NCBI RefSeq assembly: GCF_029892045.1
Contig: NZ_CP120367.1
Coordinates: 1,736,001-1,800,000 of the forward strand
Direction: 5' to 3'
DNA length: 64,000 nucleotides
Source of the DNA: Sinorhizobium numidicum
Lineage (GTDB): Bacteria > Pseudomonadota > Alphaproteobacteria > Rhizobiales > Rhizobiaceae
A program made the translations under genes and the position numbers. The notes under the pieces are model-generated. The model saw nothing but the letters and a program-made list of their open reading frames with translations, did not search any database and was not told the DNA's origin. Numbering within the stretch: position 1 is the stretch's first letter; each line of letters begins with the position of its first letter. Shown here one piece after another: positions 53,089 through 61,796 of this stretch.

Positions 53089-53090
53089 CC

Positions 53091-54011
53091 ATGGCCAAGA
53101 TCGCCAACGATCCGGCGGCGGGCTGGTTCTCGCCGCAGAACCGCAGGGAGACAATTGCCGGACTTCTGTTCATTGCGCCGGCCCTGATCGGCTTTGCGGT
53201 CTTCGTCGTAGGGCCGATGGTCGCCACGGTGGTCTTCAGCCTGATGAAGTATGATCTCTTCAGCAGCCCGAGCTTCGTCGGGCTCGCCAATTTCGAAGCG
53301 ATGCTGGACGATCGGAGACTTTGGAAGGTCCTCGGCAACACCGCTTTCTTCGCGGTCTTTGCCGTGGCCGGCAATGTCGGCCTCGGCGTGGTACTGGCAG
53401 TCCTGCTCAATCGCAACATGTCGAAGACGGTTCAATATGCGTACCGCGCGGCCTTTTTCTTCCCCTCATTGGTAGGCCTAATTTTCGTTGCGGTGATCTG
53501 GCAATTCCTGTTTCAACGCGACATCGGGGTAATCAACTACTACCTCGGCCTTGTCGGCATCGAGCCCGTGCGCTGGCTTTCCAGCGCCCGCAACGCGCTC
53601 TGGTCGGTCATCATCCTCGACATCTGGAAGAATGTTGGCTTCGCGATGCTGATCGCGACGGCAGGTCTGCAGAGCATCTCAAAGGACTATTACGATGCCG
53701 CGCGCGTCGATGGCTCGAGCAGCCTGCGGACCTTCTGGCAGATCACCCTGCCACTCCTGTCTCCGACGATCCTGTTCTTGCTCACCATGAACACGATCGG
53801 CGCCTTCAAGGTGTTCGAATCGATCGTCGTGCTGACCAACGGCGGGCCTGGCGATGCCTCCCGCAGCCTGGTCATGTACATCTACGAGCAGGGTTTCAAG
53901 TCGTTCAACATGGGCTACGCCTCGGCGATCTCGCTGCTGCTGCTCACGATTACCGTCATTGTCACGGCGATCCAGTTCGCCCTTTCCAAGCGGTGGGCTT
54001 TCTATGAATAA
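53091..54011 (+). CDS. ABC sugar permease 1, locus 1
   Basis: 306 residues, six membrane helices. MalF-type: GLLFIAPALIGFAVFVVGPMVATVVFSLMKYDLF, and the EAA loop ISKDYYDAARVDGSSSLRTFWQITLPLLSPTILFLLTMNTIGAFKVFESI that docks on the ATPase. Ends overlapping the ATG of the second permease by eight bases (tight coupling). Confidence 0.95.
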   Translation: MAKIANDPAAGWFSPQNRRETIAGLLFIAPALIGFAVFVVGPMVATVVFSLMKYDLFSSPSFVGLANFEAMLDDRRLWKVLGNTAFFAVFAVAGNVGLGVVLAVLLNRNMSKTVQYAYRAAFFFPSLVGLIFVAVIWQFLFQRDIGVINYYLGLVGIEPVRWLSSARNALWSVIILDIWKNVGFAMLIATAGLQSISKDYYDAARVDGSSSLRTFWQITLPLLSPTILFLLTMNTIGAFKVFESIVVLTNGGPGDASRSLVMYIYEQGFKSFNMGYASAISLLLLTITVIVTAIQFALSKRWAFYE

Positions 54012-54942
54012 GCCAATGCACATCTCATGGGATATGACGCCGGCCCGCCTGTCGGCGCGTCGTCTCTCTCCGGAAACACGGGCAATGATCTCGCGGCTGC
54101 GCACCGCGCTGATATATGTGGTGCTCGGGCTCGGCGCCCTGGTGATGGTGGCGCCGTTCCTATGGATGTTCACCACCAGCTTCCGGCCCGTGGCGGAAGC
54201 CTTCACGCTTCCGGCACGCTGGCTGCCGGGTCTCGATTCCGGCCTGGAAAGCTACCGCCGGCTGCTTGCCTCGGACGTCCCGATCGGCCGCTTCTTCTGG
54301 AACTCGACCGTGCTTGCGACGTCGGTTACGCTCGGTTACGTCGCAACGACCACCATCGCCGGGTACGCCTTCGCACGACTTCGTTTTCCGCTCAAGAACG
54401 CGCTCTTTGCCCTGCTACTAGTCTCTCTCATGGTGCCGATTCAAACCACGCTGGTGCCCCTGTTCCTGTTGATGCGCTGGCTCGGCCTGGTTGACAGCCA
54501 ATGGTCGATCATCGTTCCCGGCCTGACGGGCGCCTTCGCGCCCGGCATGTCGGGCGTGTTTGGCATCTTCCTCATGCGGCAGTTCTTCCTGACCCTTCCC
54601 AAGGACCTGTTCGAGGCCGCCCGTGTCGACAACGCCGGCCATTTCCGTACCTTCTGGTCGATTGCCGTGCCCTTGGCAGGCCCGCAGATCGCAGCGCTAT
54701 CCGTCATTATCTTCACGATGACCTGGAACGACTACTTCATGCCGCTGATTTTCCTGAATTCGGTCAACCAGATGGTGCTGCCCGTCGGCATCATGTCTAT
54801 CCGTGACCCAGTCGGAAACTCGTCTGCGACCTCGGAAGTCATCGCGGCGGTATCGCTGTCAATCTTGCCTGTTCTTTTGGTCTTCCTGGTGGCGCAGCGT
54901 TGGATCATCGACTCCTTCGTGCGGGCCGGTGTGAAAGGTTGA
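54004..54942 (+). CDS. ABC sugar permease 2, locus 1
   Basis: 312 residues, six membrane helices, MalG-type: IYVVLGLGALVMVAPFLWMFTTSFRP, and the EAA loop LPKDLFEAARVDNAGHFRTFWSIAVPLAGPQIAALSVIIFTMTWNDYFMPLIFL. ATG at 54004 lies inside the end of permease 1. It closes the transport part of operon 1; the lacI gene at 55045 follows after 102 bases. Confidence 0.95.
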   Translation: MNKPMHISWDMTPARLSARRLSPETRAMISRLRTALIYVVLGLGALVMVAPFLWMFTTSFRPVAEAFTLPARWLPGLDSGLESYRRLLASDVPIGRFFWNSTVLATSVTLGYVATTTIAGYAFARLRFPLKNALFALLLVSLMVPIQTTLVPLFLLMRWLGLVDSQWSIIVPGLTGAFAPGMSGVFGIFLMRQFFLTLPKDLFEAARVDNAGHFRTFWSIAVPLAGPQIAALSVIIFTMTWNDYFMPLIFLNSVNQMVLPVGIMSIRDPVGNSSATSEVIAAVSLSILPVLLVFLVAQRWIIDSFVRAGVKG

Positions 54943-55044
54943 CGCGTCAGTGATCGATCAGATAGCGGCCATGGTCATTGCCGCTATCGCAATGCTATCG
55001 AGGGCGCCTTTCAAGGACTTGTGCGCTTAGACTTGAGGAAGAGA

Positions 55045-56064
55045 ATGGTCAGCATTAAGGACGTTGCAGCACTTGCTGGCGTGTCGGATCGAACGGTGTC
55101 GCGCGTGGTCAACGGCGAAGGTTTGATCCGTCCGCAGACAAAGAAAAAGGTGCAGAAGGCGATCGAGACGCTGGGATACGTTCCGAACCAGGCGGCGCGA
55201 TTGATGCGCACCAGCCGTTCCAGCGTGCTTGGACTGATAACCGATGTCGTATCGACCACGCCGTTTTCGACCGACATCGTGCGCGGCATTCAGGACACCC
55301 TCGACGACACGCCTTACACGCTGCTGACCGTGAACACCTCCGCCAATCCGGCGAAAGAGCAGCGCGCCTGGCAGATCTTCCGCGAGCATGGCATCGGCGG
55401 CGTGTTCTACGTGACGATGTTCCATCGCCATGTTTCGTCCAAGACGGAGTTTCCGAACGCGCCGACGGTGCTGGTGAATTGCAGTGCCCCCGAGCGCGCT
55501 CTCCCCTCCGTCGTGCCGGACGACTATCAGGGCGGGCTGGATGTTGTCCGCTATCTTGTCGAGCAGGGGCACCGAAAGATCGCCTATGTGATGCTGAACG
55601 AGTTGCTCTTGGCCGCGGACCTTCGCGGCCGGGCATTCTTCGACGGATTGGCTGCAGCCGGCATCGAAGTACGGAAGGAATGGGTGGTTCCCGGTCGTGT
55701 CGGTGCGATTTTCGCCGATCGGTTCGTCGCCTTTGAGAATGCCCGACGTCTTCTAAGCAGCCCCGACCGGCCGACGGCGATCGTCTGCGGAAATGACGAG
55801 ACCGCGCTGCAAGTTTACTGCGCGGCAGCGGATCTCGGCTTGCGAGTGCCGAATGACGTCTCCGTCGTCGGTTTCGACGATTTCCAGGTCATCTCGACCG
55901 GTATTCAGCCGCCGCTGACGACGATGGCCTTGCCTTATCGCGACATGGGCGCTCTGGCCGTACGCATGCTGGTCGACATCATTGCCGGTCGCTCCACGGC
56001 AGAAAGCCAAGTCAAGTACCCCTGCGAGCTCATTCGTCGCGGCTCGGTTGCGTCACTGAAATAG
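55045..56064 (+). CDS. LacI-family repressor, locus 1
   Basis: 339 residues. N-terminal HTH MVSIKDVAALAGVSDRTVSRVVNGEGLIRPQTKKKVQKAIETLGYVPNQAARLMR with the hinge helix, then a periplasmic-binding-like ligand domain (LITDVVSTTPFSTDIVRGIQDT...VLVNCSAPERALPSVVPDDYQGG...AIVCGNDETALQVYCAAADLGLRVPNDVSVVGFDDFQVISTGIQPPLTTMALP). ATG at 55045 follows TGAGGAAGAG; a longer GTG start at 55021 is less likely. The protein is closely related to the LacI of locus 2 (61797). It is expected to bind the CGACGT palindromes at 49246-49284. Confidence 0.93.
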   Translation: MVSIKDVAALAGVSDRTVSRVVNGEGLIRPQTKKKVQKAIETLGYVPNQAARLMRTSRSSVLGLITDVVSTTPFSTDIVRGIQDTLDDTPYTLLTVNTSANPAKEQRAWQIFREHGIGGVFYVTMFHRHVSSKTEFPNAPTVLVNCSAPERALPSVVPDDYQGGLDVVRYLVEQGHRKIAYVMLNELLLAADLRGRAFFDGLAAAGIEVRKEWVVPGRVGAIFADRFVAFENARRLLSSPDRPTAIVCGNDETALQVYCAAADLGLRVPNDVSVVGFDDFQVISTGIQPPLTTMALPYRDMGALAVRMLVDIIAGRSTAESQVKYPCELIRRGSVASLK

Positions 56065-56077
56065 TCCGACGCATGGT

Positions 56078-56180
56078 CTACAGCGCCGTGCGCCTTTTCA
56101 GACGCACAAAGGTCGCTGTAGCACTTTGAATTGCTGCATGTTTTATCCTTAAATCGGTTCCGATTTAAGGAGACATGCAG
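56078..56180 (+). repeat. RIME1-like two-hairpin repeat, copy E
   Basis: CTACAGCGCCGTGCGCC-TTTTCA-GACGCACAAAGGTCGCTGTAG, linker CACTTTGAATT, then GCTGCATGTTTTATCCTTAAATCGG-TT-CCGATTTAAGGAGACATGCAG. It separates the two GH172 loci. Confidence 0.87.
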
Positions 56181-56248
56181 TAGTGATCATGCAACGGCGG
56201 CGGGACAGCAACCTCCACCGTTTTGATCCACCTTCTCAAGAATAAAGA

Positions 56249-56270
56249 GGGCCGGTACGAAGACCGGCCC
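56249..56270 (-). terminator. Terminator of GH172 operon 2
   Basis: Perfect 8-bp stem GGGCCGGT / ACCGGCCC with a 6-base loop. On the minus strand it lies 19 bases after the GH172 stop codon and leads into TCTTTATTCTT. Confidence 0.75.
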
Positions 56271-56289
56271 AACTTGCTTGGGAGGAGGA

Positions 56290-57414
56290 CTATCTGTCCC
56301 AAAGTCCATGTTCGGGCCAGCGCCGGACGAGACGGTCCTTGATCGGTGGCAGGGGCTTGGCGGCTGTGGGTTCGATCGCATACCAATAACCGACCGAAGA
56401 ATAGTCGTTCGACTGATCGTTGGCGTGGCCGTGCTCGAAGGTCACGCGGATCGACTTGGAGAAGTGCACCGGATCCTCGATATGGAAGCGATAGAGCGAC
56501 CACTTCCCGAAGTGCTCCTGCACGTCCGCTCCGAGTGAAATGCCGTGATAAGGCGTTGAATGCTGTCCCGCCGGGAACCCCCAGGAGCAACCGAAATAAT
56601 CTTCCGTGCCAGTGCCATGCAGTGAAGGGGGCCAGGCTTCTCCATCGATAAAGATCATGTCGTCGCCTTCACCCGGCCATGTATATTCCTGGTTGGAGGC
56701 GTTGAAATTGTCGATGTTAAGGATGCAGCCGACGTAATGGCCCTCGCCCTGAATATCGAGAGCGACATAATTTTCCTCGCCGGTGGAGTTAACGCCGCCG
56801 AGGTCCCACGGTGCGGGGTTCGGGTAGGGCTGAACGGTCGGAACCGCCTTGGTCGGGTTTTCGCGGTTCCATGCCGCGTGGAACCGCCCCATATTCGCGG
56901 GGAGCCCATCGGCGTAAAGCTCATAATCGATATAGTAGAACAGATTCTGGATCGGCTCTTCCGCTTCATTGACAATCTGAACCCTGGCTCCATTTTCGAA
57001 CGGCATCGGCCAGTAGCTGTTCATCGCCGGCGAGAACGGTCCTTTCGGCCCGCGGCGATCGCCGAACGTGGTGTTCATCGGCAGAGACCACCAGTGTGCC
57101 CCCGTCGCGTGCCCGACCCCGAAGAAGTCGCCGAGCGGAACGCGGACAGACGGCTCCGAACTGCCGTCCCAGTACATTTCGAGGACAAGCTTGCGCAGGT
57201 ATTGGGGATCGTAGCAGCGCGTCGTGATCCACATGTGCTTGATGCAGCCGGCCCCATCGATGTCGGCCATCACTTGCGTCTCGCCGGCGGGCACGATCTT
57301 GAAGTCCTTGTTGCCGCCGGTGACGTCGTAGCTCGATTGCCGCTTCGAGCGGACGCCAGGGCGCACGATGGGGAGCCCCGCGAGAGGACTCGTGGGGACG
57401 AAAGGCAATGTCAT
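56290..57414 (-). CDS. GH172 (DUF2961) glycosidase, locus 2
   Basis: 374 residues, no signal peptide. Same motifs as the locus 1 enzyme: GCIKHMWITTRC (about 56-67), PSVRVPLGDFFGVGH, MPFENGARVQIVNE, GEGHYVGCILNIDNF, PGEGDDMIFIDG (Glu249), HGTGTEDYFGCSWG (Glu271) and VTFEHGHANDQSNDYSSVGYWY. The spacing of the two Glu residues (22) is the same in both. It lacks the long C-terminal tail of copy 1, and the loop after GDFFGVGH differs, so substrate preference may differ. Last gene of operon 2, 24 bases after the ATPase gene. Confidence 0.9.
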   Translation of the reverse strand: MTLPFVPTSPLAGLPIVRPGVRSKRQSSYDVTGGNKDFKIVPAGETQVMADIDGAGCIKHMWITTRCYDPQYLRKLVLEMYWDGSSEPSVRVPLGDFFGVGHATGAHWWSLPMNTTFGDRRGPKGPFSPAMNSYWPMPFENGARVQIVNEAEEPIQNLFYYIDYELYADGLPANMGRFHAAWNRENPTKAVPTVQPYPNPAPWDLGGVNSTGEENYVALDIQGEGHYVGCILNIDNFNASNQEYTWPGEGDDMIFIDGEAWPPSLHGTGTEDYFGCSWGFPAGQHSTPYHGISLGADVQEHFGKWSLYRFHIEDPVHFSKSIRVTFEHGHANDQSNDYSSVGYWYAIEPTAAKPLPPIKDRLVRRWPEHGLWDR

Positions 57415-57438
57415 GTCACAGTCTCCTTGGTGTGGCCG

Positions 57439-58581
57439 TCACCAGATGCTGGTGCGGGTTTCGGGATCGAAGAAATGCAGGTTTGCAGCGTTCAGCGCGA
57501 CACGGGCCCGGTCGCCGATCCGAACGGCCGTTTTCGGTGAGAAGCGCCCGACCGCCGATCGCTGGTGACCGATCTCCGCGATGGCGTCCGGATCGCCGGC
57601 GTCCACCCAGGGCGCGTCGATGGCGAGATGGACCATGGTCTCCGCGCCAAGCCCTTCCACGAGCGTGACAGGTGCCTGGATCTCTGCGCTTGCCGGAGCG
57701 ATCGAAGCGTCATCGAAATCTTCGGGGCGGATGCCGACGACGACCGGTCGCTCATCGCTTGAGCGAAGGGCAGGGCGCGCTGCAAACACCTCACCGGGCA
57801 GCCGGATGACCTGAGAGCCGAGTCTCAACTCTTCTCCCGATAGGGCTGCCCCGTAGAGATTCATCGACGGTGAGCCGATGAAGGCGGCAACGAAGGCATT
57901 GACGGGCCGGTCATAGAGGTTCTTCGGCGTATCTATTTGCTGAAGCACGCCGCCCTTCAAGACGGCGACACGGTCTCCCATGGTCATCGCCTCGACCTGA
58001 TCGTGGGTGACGTAGATCGTCGTGACGCCAAGCTCCTTCTGGAGGCGCGAGATCTCCGCCCTCATCTGTACGCGGAGCTTTGCGTCGAGGTTCGAAAGCG
58101 GCTCGTCCATGAGGAAGGCCGCGGGCTTGCGGACGATGGCTCTTCCCATTGCGACGCGCTGGCGCTGACCGCCAGAGAGCCTGCCCGGCTTGCGGTCGAG
58201 GTGCGGCGTAAGTTCGAGGATACGCGCGGCCTCTTCGACGCGACGATCGATCTCCCGCTTCGGCAGCTTGGCCATGCGCAGAGGAAACGCGATGTTTTCC
58301 CGGACTGTCTTGTGCGGGTAGAGCGCGTAGGACTGGAACACCATGGCGATGTCGCGATCCTTCGGATCGACATGATTCACGAGCCTATCGCCGATACGCA
58401 ACTCTCCGCTCGAAATGCTCTCAAGCCCAGCGATCATCCGAAGCGCTGTGGACTTGCCGCAGCCGGAAGGTCCAACAAAGACCAGGAACTCGCCGTCCTT
58501 GATGTCGAATGTCAGGTTGCGGATCGCATGGAAGCTGTCGCCATAGACCTTATTGATGTTGCTCAAGCAAATCTCGGCCAT
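57439..58581 (-). CDS. ABC sugar importer ATPase (UgpC/MalK type), locus 2
   Basis: 380 residues. Walker A GPSGCGKSTALRMIAGLE, Q-loop VFQSYALYPHKTVRENIAFPL, signature LSGGQRQRVAMGRA, Walker B AFLMDEPLSNLDAKL, His-switch VTHDQVEAMTMGDR and a C-terminal TOBE region. Fourth gene of operon 2, 12 bases after permease 2. It may serve this system only, since locus 1 has its own. Confidence 0.95.
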   Translation of the reverse strand: MAEICLSNINKVYGDSFHAIRNLTFDIKDGEFLVFVGPSGCGKSTALRMIAGLESISSGELRIGDRLVNHVDPKDRDIAMVFQSYALYPHKTVRENIAFPLRMAKLPKREIDRRVEEAARILELTPHLDRKPGRLSGGQRQRVAMGRAIVRKPAAFLMDEPLSNLDAKLRVQMRAEISRLQKELGVTTIYVTHDQVEAMTMGDRVAVLKGGVLQQIDTPKNLYDRPVNAFVAAFIGSPSMNLYGAALSGEELRLGSQVIRLPGEVFAARPALRSSDERPVVVGIRPEDFDDASIAPASAEIQAPVTLVEGLGAETMVHLAIDAPWVDAGDPDAIAEIGHQRSAVGRFSPKTAVRIGDRARVALNAANLHFFDPETRTSIW

Positions 58582-58593
58582 TTGTTTTCTCCA

Positions 58594-59430
58594 TTAGCCT
58601 TTGACAGCGCCGAAGGTCAGGCCGCCGATGATCTGTTTCTGAAGAAGGAGGGTTATGAGAATGACCGGCAGCGAATAGAGCACTGCAGCCGCCGTCATCG
58701 GTCCCCAGGCCAGACCGTAGACGGAGTTGTATTCCGCGATGACAATGGGGGCGGTCTTGCCTTTTTCCGAAGTTAGCAGGAGCGCGTAGAGGAACTCGTT
58801 CCAACTGGCGATGAACGAGAAGAGGGCAGTCACCGCGATCCCGCTGCGCATCACGGGGAGGATGATCTTCACGAACGCCTGAAACCTGGTGCAACCGTCC
58901 ATTCGGGCCGCTTCTTCAAGCTCCTTGGGAAGGCCCTCGAAGAAGGCTGCCATGAGCAGCAATGCGAGGGGAACGGCGGTCGATGTGTGTGCGAGCACGA
59001 GACCCAGCGTAGTGTCGAGAAGCCCGATCGACTTGAGCAGGGTGAACAGCGGCACGCCGAGCGATACGGCCGGCACCATGCGGGTGACGAGCGCGAACAG
59101 CAGGAAGAACGTCGTGAAAGAGCGGCGGTATTGCGTGGCGACGTAGGCGGCGGGCACGGCCAGAACCAGCGACAGGACGGTCGTCAGCACAGCGACCAAC
59201 AACGAGTTCGCGAAGGCGGCGGGCAGACTCGGGGTGGCAAGAACCGTCCTGAAGTTCTCGAGCGTGATCCGGTTCGGGAAGAACGACGGGGGAATCTGCT
59301 GCACGTCGGCGGCGGGTTTGAGCGCCGTCATCAGCAGGTAGACGTACGGAACCGCATAGGACAGCACCAGGAGAAGGGCAAAGATGTTGATGACAGTCCC
59401 GCCGAGATCTCTCTTCTTTCGCTCAATCAT
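58594..59430 (-). CDS. ABC sugar permease 2, locus 2
   Basis: 278 residues, six helices, MalG-type with EAA loop LPKELEEAARMDGCTRFQAFVKIILPVMRSGIAVTALFSFIASWNEFLYALLL. Its start overlaps the end of permease 1 by eight bases. Confidence 0.94.
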   Translation of the reverse strand: MIERKKRDLGGTVINIFALLLVLSYAVPYVYLLMTALKPAADVQQIPPSFFPNRITLENFRTVLATPSLPAAFANSLLVAVLTTVLSLVLAVPAAYVATQYRRSFTTFFLLFALVTRMVPAVSLGVPLFTLLKSIGLLDTTLGLVLAHTSTAVPLALLLMAAFFEGLPKELEEAARMDGCTRFQAFVKIILPVMRSGIAVTALFSFIASWNEFLYALLLTSEKGKTAPIVIAEYNSVYGLAWGPMTAAAVLYSLPVILITLLLQKQIIGGLTFGAVKG

Positions 59431-60307
59431 TGGACGGCCTCCAGATCTTCCAGTAGGCGACGACAGCGAGAAGGATCATGACGATGAGGAAGAGCGTTGC
59501 GGAAGCGGATGCCTCGCCGAGGTCACCGTAACGCACCATTCTCTGGTAGATGTTCATGGAAAAGACCTCGGACTGATGGCGCGGACCGCCCTGCGTCTGG
59601 ATCCAGATGAGGTCGAATGTCTTGGCGGCGTCGACGCCGCGGACGATTACGACGACCGCGAGAACCGGACGCATCATTGGCAGCGTGACGTGCCAAAAAC
59701 GCTTCAAGGCGTTGGCCCCGTCGATCCGCGCGGCCTCGAGCAGTTCGCGGGGAATGTTGGTCAGTCCTGCATAGCTGACGAGTGCAACGAAGGAGGTCGT
59801 CAGCCAAATGTCTGCGAAGGAAACCGCATATATGACGATGTCCTCGTCGGAGAGCCAGCGGATCGCGTCGGGACTGTCGATCAGGCCGAGGCTGACCAGT
59901 CCGTAGTTGAGGATGCCGATGTCGCCGATCAGCAGGAACCGCCAAAGAAGGCCAGCGACGATCGGCGGAACCATGAGCGGCAAGGCGAAAATGGTCCGGT
60001 GCCAGCGGGAGGTGTTGGCGATGGCGTTGAACAGCAATGCTGCGCAGAAACCGAAGACCAACTCGAACAGAAGCGCGAAGCAAGTGTACTGCAGCGTGCG
60101 CAGGGCACTTTCGCGGACGCGCGATGACGTCACAGCCTCGACGTAATTCTCCAGTCCCACCCACGCGCGAACATCCGGCGCAATGAGTTCAACCTTGAAA
60201 AAAGAGTTGTAGACCAGAAGGGCGACGGGGTAGGCGACCAGCAAAGCCAGGAAGATCGCGGCCGGCGCGAGCATATAAAGGACAAACCGGTTCTCGGTCA
60301 TATCCAA
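59423..60307 (-). CDS. ABC sugar permease 1, locus 2
   Basis: 294 residues, six helices, MalF-type (VLYMLAPAAIFLALLVAYPVALLVYNSFFKV) with EAA loop IPRELLEAARIDGANALKRFWHVTLPMMRPVLAVVVIVRGVDAAKTFDLIWIQTQGGP. Follows the binding-protein gene by 55 bases. Confidence 0.94.
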   Translation of the reverse strand: MDMTENRFVLYMLAPAAIFLALLVAYPVALLVYNSFFKVELIAPDVRAWVGLENYVEAVTSSRVRESALRTLQYTCFALLFELVFGFCAALLFNAIANTSRWHRTIFALPLMVPPIVAGLLWRFLLIGDIGILNYGLVSLGLIDSPDAIRWLSDEDIVIYAVSFADIWLTTSFVALVSYAGLTNIPRELLEAARIDGANALKRFWHVTLPMMRPVLAVVVIVRGVDAAKTFDLIWIQTQGGPRHQSEVFSMNIYQRMVRYGDLGEASASATLFLIVMILLAVVAYWKIWRPSND

Positions 60308-60362
60308 CTCCGGTTATAAGGACATGCGGTGAGGCGACCAAGCTGGCCACTTCGCCTGAGGA

Positions 60363-61622
60363 TCAGTTCAGGATGTCCTCGATCGTTTCCTTGGCCTCGG
60401 AGAGGACCTCATCGGCATCATCCTCGCACGAGAGGGCCTTCTGCACGGCGGGAAGCACGGCCTCGTCGACGATCTCCTGATAGTGCTCGTGCATCGGACG
60501 GCCCCGCGTCGCAGGCGCAGCCAACGTCTTTAAGAGCGGCTCAAAGTGTTCATATCCGGGCTTGCCGGCGTAGCTCTCGTAGGCGGAGTTCGTCGCCGCA
60601 AGACCAAGCGGAGCTTCGATGCCCATCGCATTGTGCTTGACCGCATAGGCGATGAATTTCTTCGCGGCATCCTTGTTGGCGGCGGTCGAAGGAATGACGT
60701 TGTACCAGGTGCCGGGTATGCCGGCGATTCCCGCCTTTCCAGCGATCATCGGAGCCACGCCGACCTTGCCGTTAACCTTGGAGTCCGCCGGCGTCATCCT
60801 GTAGGCATGCGCCCAGAACTTCATCATTGCCGTTTTACCCTGATAGAAGAGGTTCTGGGCCTCGCCCCAGCCGATCTCGGTGACGTTTTCCGGAACCGAT
60901 TTGTCTTGGCAGTGGGGAGCGATATAGAACTCCAGCGCCTCCTTGTGAGCGGCGTTGTCGATGATCACATTGTTTTCGGCATCCAGGACCACGCCGGGCG
61001 AGCCTGCTTGCAGTACGTGCGCCATCCATTCCTCGGAATAGGCGCCGATCGTGTCGGTGCCCCAGAAGTCGGTCTTGCCGTCGCCGTCGGTGTCTCGCGT
61101 GAAGAACTTGGCGATATCCCGCCATTGTTGCCAGTTCGCTGGCGGGGCAAGCTCATAGCCATATTTGGTCTTGAAAGCCGCCTTTTCGTCCGCGTTCTCG
61201 AACAGGTCCGTTCGGTAGAACACGACCTCCGCGTTCGCCCAGGCTGGGACGCCGATGTAGTGCCCACCGACCTTCGCGTCCGAAAGCAAAGCCGGCGAGA
61301 AATCTGCCGAAAACTCTGGCGTGAAAAGATCGTCCAGCCTTTCCAGGTGCGCGGCAAACTTCGCATTCCAAACGACATCGATCGAGGCGACGTCGAAATT
61401 GGACTGCCCGGATGCGATCTCGGCTGAGAGCTTGTCGTAGACGCCCTGGTAGGGGACCACGGTGAAGTTGACGTCGATGCCGGTCTCTTTCGTGAACTGC
61501 GCGGCGACAGCCTTCTGCAGCATTTCGCCGCCGCCCTCGACCAGAATATTCAGACTCTCGGCATGCGCGGCGGCTGCCGAAATCACCAATGTGATCGCGC
61601 TTGTTGCAAGTAATCTTTTCAT
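60363..61622 (-). CDS. ABC sugar-binding protein (family 1), locus 2
   Basis: 419 residues with a Sec signal (MKRLLATSAITLVISAAAAHA). Mature domain: LNILVEGGGEMLQKAVAAQFTKETGIDVNFTVVPYQGVYDKLSAEIASGQSNFDVASIDVVWNAKFAAHLERLDDLF. It includes a DTDGDGKTDFWGTDT loop that looks like a calcium site. The protein is not a close match to the locus 1 binding protein, which has a Tat-like signal and different ligand loops. First gene of operon 2. ATG at 61622 follows GGGAGGAGCCGCG. Confidence 0.93.
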   Translation of the reverse strand: MKRLLATSAITLVISAAAAHAESLNILVEGGGEMLQKAVAAQFTKETGIDVNFTVVPYQGVYDKLSAEIASGQSNFDVASIDVVWNAKFAAHLERLDDLFTPEFSADFSPALLSDAKVGGHYIGVPAWANAEVVFYRTDLFENADEKAAFKTKYGYELAPPANWQQWRDIAKFFTRDTDGDGKTDFWGTDTIGAYSEEWMAHVLQAGSPGVVLDAENNVIIDNAAHKEALEFYIAPHCQDKSVPENVTEIGWGEAQNLFYQGKTAMMKFWAHAYRMTPADSKVNGKVGVAPMIAGKAGIAGIPGTWYNVIPSTAANKDAAKKFIAYAVKHNAMGIEAPLGLAATNSAYESYAGKPGYEHFEPLLKTLAAPATRGRPMHEHYQEIVDEAVLPAVQKALSCEDDADEVLSEAKETIEDILN

Positions 61623-61681
61623 CGCGGCTCCTCCCAAAAGGCTCGCCTTCCTCCAACCTTGCACAGAGGCTAACCGAACTA

Positions 61682-61738
61682 TGTCGACGTTGTCAATCGG
61701 CCGTGACGACGTTGTCATTAGAATTGTCGACGTTGTCA
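61682..61738. promoter_or_regulatory. Three tandem LacI-type operators
   Basis: TGTCGACGTTGTCA (61682-61695), TGACGACGTTGTCA (61704-61717) and TGTCGACGTTGTCA (61725-61738). The starts are 22 and 21 bp apart, two helical turns, so all sites face the same side of the DNA. They lie between the divergent operon 2 (first gene at 61622) and lacI 2 (61797). The CGACGT core is shared with the operator of locus 1. Confidence 0.75.
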
Positions 61739-61796
61739 CTTGCGCCGGGAGAGCGATCTCCATATGTTGAGAAACAACTGGTGAGGGATGGCAATC

